Part shown: positions 57,601-64,000 of the stretch, piece after piece
How the letters are laid out: each line of letters opens with the position of its first letter
How positions within the stretch are numbered: position 1 is the first letter of the stretch
Assembly (NCBI RefSeq): GCF_010093535.1
Contig: NW_022985194.1
Location: 190,312-254,311 of the forward strand
Length of the DNA: 64,000 nt
Source of the DNA: Lindgomyces ingoldianus
Taxonomy: Eukaryota > Ascomycota > Dothideomycetes > Pleosporales > Lindgomycetaceae
Direction of reading: 5' to 3'
Made by a program: the position numbers and the translations under genes
The notes under the pieces: generated by a model
Told to the model about the DNA's origin: nothing
Seen by the model: only the letters and a program-made list of their open reading frames with translations
The model's database searches: none

Positions 57601-58500
57601 TATATTAACTAGTAACTGCGTCTATTTGTTAATTACTTCTAAGACAACTAGTTAGACCTGCTGCCCTACATAGACTAAGCTTAAGCATTTTTACTGTATA
57701 AAATAATAAAGTTATTACTATTTAAAATTAAGTTTAGCTATTGTTTAACACACTACTAGAACTAGGAGGCACGTACAAGACACTTACTAACTGCGCTAGA
57801 GCAGATTTTACGTAAGAAGGCTTAGAGCTATGCTAAGCTCTACTATAACACTATATAATAAGTAATTAAGATTGTAAAAAAGGGCATTACTTAAGCCTAA
57901 AAGTAGTAAGCAGCTTAGGTAAATAAAAAGCAGCGCAAGCCTAACTTTATAGTAGGCAATAAAGTATATGTAACTCTTAAGGGCTTTACTATAGGGCGCC
58001 CTAGCTAGAAGCTTAACTAGCAGATGTATAAGCCCTATTTAATTATAGGTATAAGAGGTTATTTGTACTAGCTTAAGCTCCCTTTATACATAAGGATGCA
58101 CAACATCTTTTATGTAGACTGCCTATAGCAGGCAGCACTTATAATACTGCTAGGTTAGGTTAAGCCTCTAGAGGAGCTAATTAAGGTTAACAGTTACTTT
58201 AAGTAGCAGGTTTAGAACATCCTAGATAGTTATGTCTACTGCAGGCGTCTCTAATACTAAGCCTTATAGGTAGGCTATAATCCTAACCCTACCTAGTATA
58301 ATGCCAACAGATTCCTTAGAGCTCTACATAAGGTAAGGGACTTCTACTAAGCATATCCTACTAAGCCTAGTCTGCTAGCGCGACTAGACGCCTAGTTGCA
58401 AGTGTATAAAAAAGGCAAGAATATAAAACTTATAAAGGTTAATAATTAACCTACGCTAGGGTCTTAACTAGTTTAAAGACTAATATAGAGGCGCTAAACT
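54700..58500 (+). pseudogene. Gypsy-F pol: protease, RT, RNase H, integrase, chromodomain
   Basis: Protease region about 54700-54950 (NIGCYNLIIGYKVF). RT about 55560-56130: KLNII, VFTKLNI-QAFYYI, active site YLNN at 55931-55942. RNase H about 56340-56740: METNISNKVVAEVLL-like start, FYSKTISLLQINYNIYNKK, then GTANVVADVLLRK at 56700-56738. Integrase about 57060-57760 (IIVDCLSKRYF, TNSNIKVLN-YIN). Chromodomain about 58216-58370 (ILDSYVY-RRLQY-AL-VGYNPNPT-YNA, AYPTKP), Trp codons as TAG. It ends about 30 bp before the polypurine tract, with no room for an antisense frame. Confidence 0.87.
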
Positions 58501-58539
58501 ACCTAGTCTTAGGGATAAGACTGCCTTAGAAGGGGGTAA

Positions 58540-58814
58540 TGTAACAGTCCTACGCAGAGAGCTCTGTCGCGCTTCACATAACAAGCTGCCTGTGCAGCTA
58601 ATTAGGATATAGGGGGTGCAACTAGCGCAACGCTATTAGTTTACTTAGCGCTAGCGTCTTTGCTAGCGCTTTAGCGCTACAAGCACTTCTTCTATAGAGC
58701 TGCCCTTAAAGCTCCCTTTCTCCTCTCTATCTTAGTGTAGCTGAAATAGAGCTGACCTACTCTGCCTTGCTTCCCCAGCTCCATACAGTAGTAGAGACAG
58801 TGCTTGTCATCACA
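58540..58814 (+). repeat. 3' LTR of Gypsy-F (275 bp)
   Basis: Starts TGTAACAGTCCTACG. Right outer end unmutated (GCTGACCTACTCTGCC, TTGTCATCACA). The inner left end has TGACGA to TAACAA and CCAATCAGG to CTAATTAGG changes against the 5' LTR. Confidence 0.95.
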
Positions 58815-58819
58815 ATAGT

Positions 58820-60100
58820 AGAGATTTTTACTGCGCCTATGTCCTATAGTTTACCTTAGTATACTATATAGTATTAGTTATTAAGAATAAACTACTTAGC
58901 ATACTTTTTAGGTTTAATGCTATAGATGTCCTTTCCTATTGCACAGTGTAGATAGGTAGTAGAGGTAAGGTAGTTAATAGCTTTTTTAGCATCTTTACTT
59001 TTTTATTTTATTTTCTCTGCATTATGTAAATTATTTTTTTTTTAGAGTAACTTTTAAAGTCTTAGATGTATAAAGTAATAGCTTTATATAATAAAGTTTT
59101 ATTATAAAAAATTTTATATAAGGTAACATACTAGTTCTTTACTTATCTATAGTTATTATAAAAGTAGTTTAATAACTAACATTTTTCTTTATAGCAAATA
59201 AAGCACTTCTTTGTCTGCGTACAGTTGTCTCTAGATTATAGCCTAAACCTAGATAGAGATCTTCTATGTTATCCTCTTCTGCGCAGAGGGAAGCTTTTTT
59301 CTTGTTATGCAGAGTTGTATTAGCAGTTTATATAGTATGCATTAGGCAGTTTCTAAAGGTATTAGTTTACCTTTTAGTCTATAGTAACTTAAAGTAATGC
59401 CTGTAGGTTACTAAATAAGGCTTTATATAAGGGCTTAATAGTAAACATAGCATGTTCTAGTTTTAGTTGTCCTTAATAGGCTTATATAACAGCAGTGTGC
59501 AGTAGAACATCTTTTTAGAATTTTATTTTTAGTGCCTTTTATATAAGTATAAGCTTATTAATTATTACTTTAAAAACTTTATATAAACTTTTATTAAAGT
59601 TTTTTTATTAGCATTATATAAAAGTTATTGTTGTCTAGTTTATCTAGTACTAGCTATAGTTTACATTAGTGTTAAAGTAACTGCTTAAGGTGTTATATAA
59701 ATGCTTTTAGTTATATCTAGAGCCTATGTTATGCATATAGTACATATTTGCCTAACTTTTTAGAATATCTAGAAAGATGTCTATATACTAAGTTTCTTAG
59801 ATATTTAGCTATTAACATAAATTAATAAAGATTTTTATTTTATTTATAAAAATATTATATAGTTAACTTATGTAGTTATTATTTTTTTTATACTTTTTAA
59901 ACTTATATAATTTTATTTACTAGAAGTTTTTTTTTAGCAGTTTCTTTTTAAAGTAGAAGTTTATACAGGTTATAATGTAGTATAGATTATGCAGGTAGTA
60001 TTAGTAGTGCATACACTACTGCAGGCAGTAGTGTGTACAATTAAGGGTATAGAGCAGGCGTTAGGTAGGGTAGCATGTATTATTTGTACAGTAATTAGTG
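58820..60100 (-). pseudogene. Copia-3 5' coding part (gag, protease, start of integrase)
   Basis: The minus-strand continuation of Copia-3 right of Gypsy-F. Short stretches match Copia-2 (about 10850-12000), for example around 58820-58900 and 59640-59690, but the two have diverged by substitutions and gaps. No domain motif can be fixed with confidence. Stops throughout. Confidence 0.55.
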
Positions 60101-60696
60101 TACTACTAGCTAAAGTGTAAAAGTAGGTAATACTAGTATATTTAGTGTTAATAGCAGCATTATGTTTAGTCTACTTCTATGTAAAGCCTTATATAGTAAT
60201 AGAAGTTATGTATAAAGCCTTTTTAGTGTAATTACTTTTTTTTATGCTATATTATATAGCTTCTAGGCTTAGGTACCTTTAGTGCCTAGCTATAGTGTAA
60301 TTCTTTTATTCTTTAGCACTTATATAAGCTTTTTTTTAAACATGTAGCTAAGTGCTAAGAAGTCTTATAGTGTTTATTCTTTAAAATTCTTTATATATAA
60401 ACTTAAAAAAGTAGCGCTTTTTTAAGTTATTATATATAAATTAGTAATTATATAACTTATATATAATTAAGTTTATAAGCTTATTAAAGCCTTTAATATG
60501 TTAATCTTGTTATTCTAGTACTCTAGGCTAGTTTTATTTTATAGTGTTACCTTTAATATCTCTATGTCCTTTATAAGTTATTTATATAATAGAAATTATT
60601 CTTTATTTTTATTATTATTATATAGAGTTATTAGTTGCTAGTAAGATTTTATTATAATAGTATAGTTAATTACTTTTCTAGTAAATTACACAGGTA

Positions 60697-60928
60697 CTGC
60701 TATTATCTAGCTGCTAGGTTATACAGCTTTAATAGCTTTAGTGTGCGCCTTACACTATCTTCTTTTTACTTTGTATAGTAGCAGAGCTTGCTGTATAATG
60801 TAAAGGATTAATCTGCTATTATCTAGCTACTAGGTTATACAGCTTTAGTAGCTTTAGTGTGCGTCTTACACTATCTTCTTCTTACTTTATATAGTAGCAA
60901 AGCTTGCTGTATAATGTAAAAAATTAAT
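60697..60928. repeat. Tandem duplication, 116-bp unit, two copies
   Basis: CTGCTATTATCTAGCT starts the first copy at 60697 and the second at 60813. The copies are nearly identical and differ mainly by RIP-type changes and T/C differences. Confidence 0.92.
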
Positions 60929-60938
60929 CTGCTATTCT

Positions 60939-61062
60939 AAAAAATAAGTAACTAAATAAAGTACCTTATAAGGTGTAAGTGCTTTGTTGTTACTCTTTTT
61001 AAAAAATAAGTAATAAAATAAAGTACTTTATAAAGTGTAAGTACTTTATTATTACTTTTACT
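60939..61062. repeat. Tandem duplication, 62-bp unit, two copies
   Basis: AAAAAATAAGTAA starts at 60939 and 61001. Each contains TAAAGTAC-TTATAA-GTGTAAGT. The second copy is more mutated. Confidence 0.88.
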
Positions 61063-61095
61063 AATTTGTAGTTAATTAAATTAACTATTAATTAG

Positions 61096-61375
61096 TGTTA
61101 AATAGGCTCTAACAGCTAGCTGCTTATAGCATAAGCACTTAAGTAGCAAAAGTAAGAGTAGTGTATAGTGTGCATAGTGTATAAAGTAGGTAAAGTAAAA
61201 GTAACATGTTTCTAGTTCTATTACTCTTGTCTTTTCTCTGTACAAAGGAAAAGGGGGATATCTAGATGTTTGCGCATAGAGGTTTGCGCACAAGCATCAT
61301 GTGACATAGATACGTGGTCCTGCTTGTGCGCGATCGCTTGTATCTAGACTGTGACGCTGCTGCTGCGTACAGACA
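61096..61375 (-). repeat. 5' LTR of Copia-3 (280 bp)
   Basis: Outer right end nearly unmutated (ATCATGTGACATAG, GTGGTCC, GACTGTGACGC). The left inner end is RIPed (GCTCTAACAGC against GCTCCGACAGC at 44647-44657). Confidence 0.92.
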
Positions 61376-61380
61376 CTAAC

Positions 61381-61511
61381 TTTAGTATTATTTAAATTTT
61401 CTTCTTTTACTATATAAGCCCTAGGTGTACGTAGTTTAAAACAGTAGTAAGAGATATAAAAAAAGTGCTAAAAAGATCCCTCTAGTTTTAAGTAATAATG
61501 CTCTAAAGTTC
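61381..61511 (+). other. Unclassified host sequence, segment 2
   Basis: AT-rich remnant. A forward frame (RYKKSAKKIPLVLSNNALKF near 61456-61511) continues past pogo-D3 into 62648 when that element is removed, hinting at an old coding region. Family unknown. Confidence 0.4.
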
Positions 61512-61513
61512 TA

Positions 61514-62645
61514 ACGTACCTAACGGGTTGGCCGGCCACACAGGTTGGCCGGCCACTTTTGCTAAGCCCCCACTAAACTCTACCTATCTATATAATGCCT
61601 TAACAACAACACTAGATTAAATCTTCTAAAGAATGTTAGATACAGCTTACTCTTTAGGCTCTTAAATAAGACTTAAAACTCTCCTTACAACACGCTGCAG
61701 CTATCTATAATGTCTCTTACACAACACTAAGCAATTAACGCGCTAGACAGCCTTTATAAGCAGAATGCTAGCCTAAATTAAGGAATCTAACTAAGCTTAA
61801 AAAAGAGGTAGTTATTAAGTATATACTTAAGCTTATTACACGCAGATTTCCCCCTAGGCTTGCAGCTATAGCTAATATAGCTAATTCCTTACCTGCAGAG
61901 CGCAATCTAGGCTAGGTTAGCTTAAACTAGACTAGTATGTAGGTTAAGCACTGCCCTAAGTTTATAATAAAGTTTAATTATAAGTATAATTATAAGAGAG
62001 CGCTTTATAAGGATCTAGAGGTTATCTAGGGCTAGTTTTGCCTAGTAGCTAACATAAAAGCTAAGTATAGTATCTAGAATAAAAACAGGTATAACTTTAA
62101 TAAGTTAGGCTTTATAATAGGCTAGATATTAACTAGAGCAGTTGTTACAGCTTTAGAGAAATAAAAACAGCTAAAGGTAATATAGTAAAGTAATAAGAAG
62201 TAAATAATAGTTATCTAAGGCATTAACATAATAAAGTAGGCTATAAAATTACAAAGCTTTAAGCAGCAAATAAGGCTGCTACGCAACATAGATTGCATAA
62301 AAGAAAGTAGATTTAGGCAAAAAAGACTTTAATAGTTAAAAATAAAGCTTGTCTAACTACTCTAAAGAAGTTTAGAGCGCGTAGTAATAGAAAAAAGCTA
62401 AAAACACAGGTGCGCGCTAAAAAAGGTAAGCTAAGTTAAAGGTAATGTAGGCAGTGCAATTAGACTAGGCATAACTTGTGTATGTATAAGCAAGTAGTAG
62501 AAGTAGACTCTAAATAATATCTTGTGTTATATTACTCTATACAGGGCTAAAGTAGGCTGTTTTGCGAGAGAATAGGGTGGTTTTAGTGGGGGCTTGGCAA
62601 AAGTGGCCGGCCAACCCGTGTGGCCGGCCAACCCGTTAGGTACGT
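61514..62645 (+). mobile_element. pogo-D3: 1132-bp internally deleted pogo-D
   Basis: TA at 61512-61513 and 62646-62647. GC-rich terminal repeats with intact GGCCGGCC units. The internal junction is at about 62240-62250, the same as in pogo-D2 though the two lie in opposite orientation 14 kb apart. The C-terminal transposase tail (CCHC-like) is at about 62445-62490. The DDE core is missing. Confidence 0.92.
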
Positions 62646-62647
62646 TA

Positions 62648-62972
62648 CTAATAATGTATTAAAAAAATATCTTAAAAAATTACCTAGTTAATAAAAGCAG
62701 CCTATAATAACTCTTTCTACTATAAATTATAACTTATAGCTCTTACAGAGCCTACTGCTAACGCTGCTTCCTAAGGGTTTACTAGCTAGCAAAGACTATT
62801 AGGTAAAAGCTTCTCTCTAGTAACATCTATCTAGTAGTCCTTAAGTAGATAAGCTATAATATATTAATAGCTGCTAATAATTTTACTAGCTTTATACACT
62901 TTTTAAAAGTAATAAAGACAGTAGAGCTAAAATTTTACCTTTAAGCTATTATTATTTATATGCTAAAGGTTA
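62648..62972 (+). other. Unclassified host sequence, segment 3
   Basis: Continuation of 61381-61511. A frame with TAG/TAA only (NVLKKYLKKLPS, then LLLTLLPKGLLASKDYQVKASL near 62745-62815) runs to the solo LTR and on behind it. I do not recognise the family. It could be another old transposon. Confidence 0.4.
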
Positions 62973-62977
62973 GCACT

Positions 62978-63582
62978 TGTTACGGTCTACGGTTGGACCA
63001 GCGTAACTCCACCGGCAGTGCTCCACCATCTAGCTGGGTTGGAACAGGGCTCGCTTATGAACCAGTCGGAGGACACGGAAGCAGCACCGTTGCCCGCGGT
63101 AATGGAAGAATGCATCGTCCAGTAGGAAGACGGGCCACGAGTCCTGATAAAGTCTTAGCGAGTCCAGCAAGCTAAGACAAGTTAGCAGTACAGCTAACTT
63201 AGAGAGCTTACCTAAGCTCGCCTTAGCACTCCCTGCACATGTATATAGTTCCTACATTAAACAACCTTTAGAAGGCGTGTTTAACGTTTAGTTTATTCTC
63301 TACATAGACTAAGTAGCATTTAGCTTTTTAAAGAGCTGTAATACTATTTGTATATCTTACACTATATATACCTCTAACCCTGTCTAACAGGACTGTTTAA
63401 CCCGGCCTCCATACTGCCGCATACAGGGCAAACCACGATCTGGTCGCTCTACCCTCTCTCCATCAGCCCATTAGCCCTTACGTAGGACTGTACACCCTAC
63501 CGTCGGCCCCTACCATCCGACCTGCCTCTCACCGCAGAAACATCCACGACCCGCGTGCTTCACCGAAGCAAGGATTGTAACA
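62978..63582 (+). repeat. Solo LTR of a Gypsy-A-like element (605 bp)
   Basis: Starts TGTTACGGTCTACGG and ends AAGGATTGTAACA, with GCACT on both sides (62973-62977 and 63583-63587), so it is a complete insertion reduced to one LTR by recombination between the two LTRs. The first 200 and last 200 bp are GC-rich and unmutated; the middle (about 63225-63400) is RIPed. The 71-codon open frame at 62960-63175 starts outside the LTR and is not a gene. Confidence 0.95.
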
Positions 63583-63587
63583 GCACT

Positions 63588-64000
63588 ATGCTACTAAATA
63601 GCTAATAATTTACACCCTTTTTAAAGCTAGCTAAGGTGCTTTACATAGTATCTAAGCTGCTCTACATTTAGCTTTTTCTTTACTACTAATACATTATTTT
63701 ACTTAATAGTAAAGGCCTAGCTAAAGTTAAAGTAATAATTCTTAAAAAACTTCTTAAATTAGGCATTAAAAATACTAAAGAACAGAGACCCCTTATAGGA
63801 TAAGAACTAGAAAAGTAAAAAGCATAACTTTTTAAGTTAACAAGAACTAGCGTGATAAGCTACTAGAAATAAGGCTAAGCTTAAAGCCTAGGCCTAGTTA
63901 GATAGGTTGCGTTAGCCTCTCTAAATCTAATTTAACATAGCTATAATAAAGATAATAGAGATAATAGAGAAATATAAGATAAAAATGTTAATTAAGATAA
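63588..64000 (+). other. Unclassified host sequence, segment 4
   Basis: AT-rich. The frame from 62648-62972 can be followed here once the LTR and one duplication copy are removed. It is Gln-codon-derived-stop rich near 63710-63770 and basic near 63790-63850. No motif recognised. The window ends here. Confidence 0.35.

Larger units (their letters stand above)
52237..58814 (+). mobile_element. Gypsy-F: Ty3/Gypsy chromovirus inserted in Copia-3
   Basis: 6578 bp. 275-bp LTRs (52237-52511 and 58540-58814), duplication ATAGT (52232-52236 and 58815-58819). The polypurine tract GAAGGGGGTAA is at 58529-58539. Gag, RT, RNase H, integrase, chromodomain in order. GC content is a little higher than in the other elements, and a gag island is unmutated. 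Confidence 0.95.
60101..61095 (-). other. Copia-3 leader with tandem repeats
   Basis: AT-rich, no frame. Not alignable with the Copia-1/2 leader except for the last few bases before the LTR (TTAATTAGTG). It contains two separate tandem duplications listed below. Confidence 0.6.
44637..61375 (-). mobile_element. Copia-3: divergent Ty1/Copia carrying three insertions
   Basis: 280-bp LTRs (44637-44916 and 61096-61375) flanked by CTAAC (44632-44636 and 61376-61380). It holds pogo-D2, pogo-A2 and Gypsy-F. Without them it is about 7.15 kb, roughly 1 kb longer than Copia-1 and Copia-2, mainly from extra 3' sequence (45083-45972) and leader repeats (60697-61062). The pol part aligns with Copia-2 nearly base for base, while the LTR and 5' part differ: a second subfamily. 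Confidence 0.92.

Noticed and set aside
60697..61062. Possible CRISPR-like or centromeric satellite array
   Set aside because: Only two copies of each unit, no spacer pattern, and placed inside a retrotransposon leader.
61081..61293. 70-codon open frame on minus
   Set aside because: Lies across the Copia-3 5' LTR and leader, with no conserved content.
62960..63175. 71-codon open frame on plus
   Set aside because: Starts 18 bp before the solo LTR and runs into its GC-rich edge. An LTR boundary inside the frame shows it is not a gene.
1..64000. Mitochondrial or plasmid origin suggested by very high AT content
   Set aside because: Nested nuclear transposon families, transition-only LTR differences and context-specific loss of TCA/TGA fit RIP in nuclear DNA. 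No mitochondrial genes or tRNAs are present.

Overview
This is a gene-free block of nested transposable elements, very probably from a filamentous ascomycete (Pezizomycotina) with active or past repeat-induced point mutation (RIP). The sequence is extremely AT- and TpA-rich. Almost every coding region is broken by TAA/TAG stops, and the longest open frame in 64 kb is 93 codons and lies antisense to a dead integrase. The trinucleotides TCA, CCA, TGA and TGG are nearly absent, while ACA, GCA, TGT and TGC persist. No host protein gene, rRNA, tRNA or CRISPR array was seen. The species cannot be named from the sequence.

The insertions can be put in order because target-site duplications are still readable. 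The outermost element is Gypsy-A (visible 2405-44598). Three pogo/Fot1-type DNA transposons sit in it at TA sites: pogo-A1 (to 2402), pogo-D1 (3822-31109) and pogo-A3 (32391-41097). Each was then hit by an LTR element: Gypsy-B2 in A1 (1-932), Gypsy-B1 in D1 (4897-30334, duplication CTAAG) and Gypsy-E in A3 (33436-41037, GTAGG). Gypsy-B1 received Copia-1 (5810-18177, TTAAA) and Gypsy-C (19985-27213, CTAGG). Copia-1 received Copia-2 (7052-13237, TAATT).

Right of Gypsy-A, an unclassified host sequence carries Copia-3 (44637-61375, CTAAC). Copia-3 contains pogo-D2 (46200-47331), pogo-A2 (50100-51965) and Gypsy-F (52237-58814, ATAGT). The host sequence then carries pogo-D3 (61514-62645) and a solo LTR (62978-63582, GCACT) of a Gypsy-A-like family.

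All five Gypsy families (A, B, C, E, F) carry an integrase C-terminal chromodomain, so all are chromoviruses, a group known to target heterochromatin. The pogo families encode a DDE transposase with a CCHC-like tail, and two 1132-bp copies share one internal deletion. Points worth a second look are: an RIP context rule (pyrimidine-C-purine); consistent sparing of the outer edge of every element; loss of the second Asp of the RT active site in every family; and an antisense frame between pol and the 3' LTR in Gypsy-A and Gypsy-E (homologous), with a possible counterpart in Gypsy-C. Names such as Gypsy-A and pogo-D are local labels used only here.
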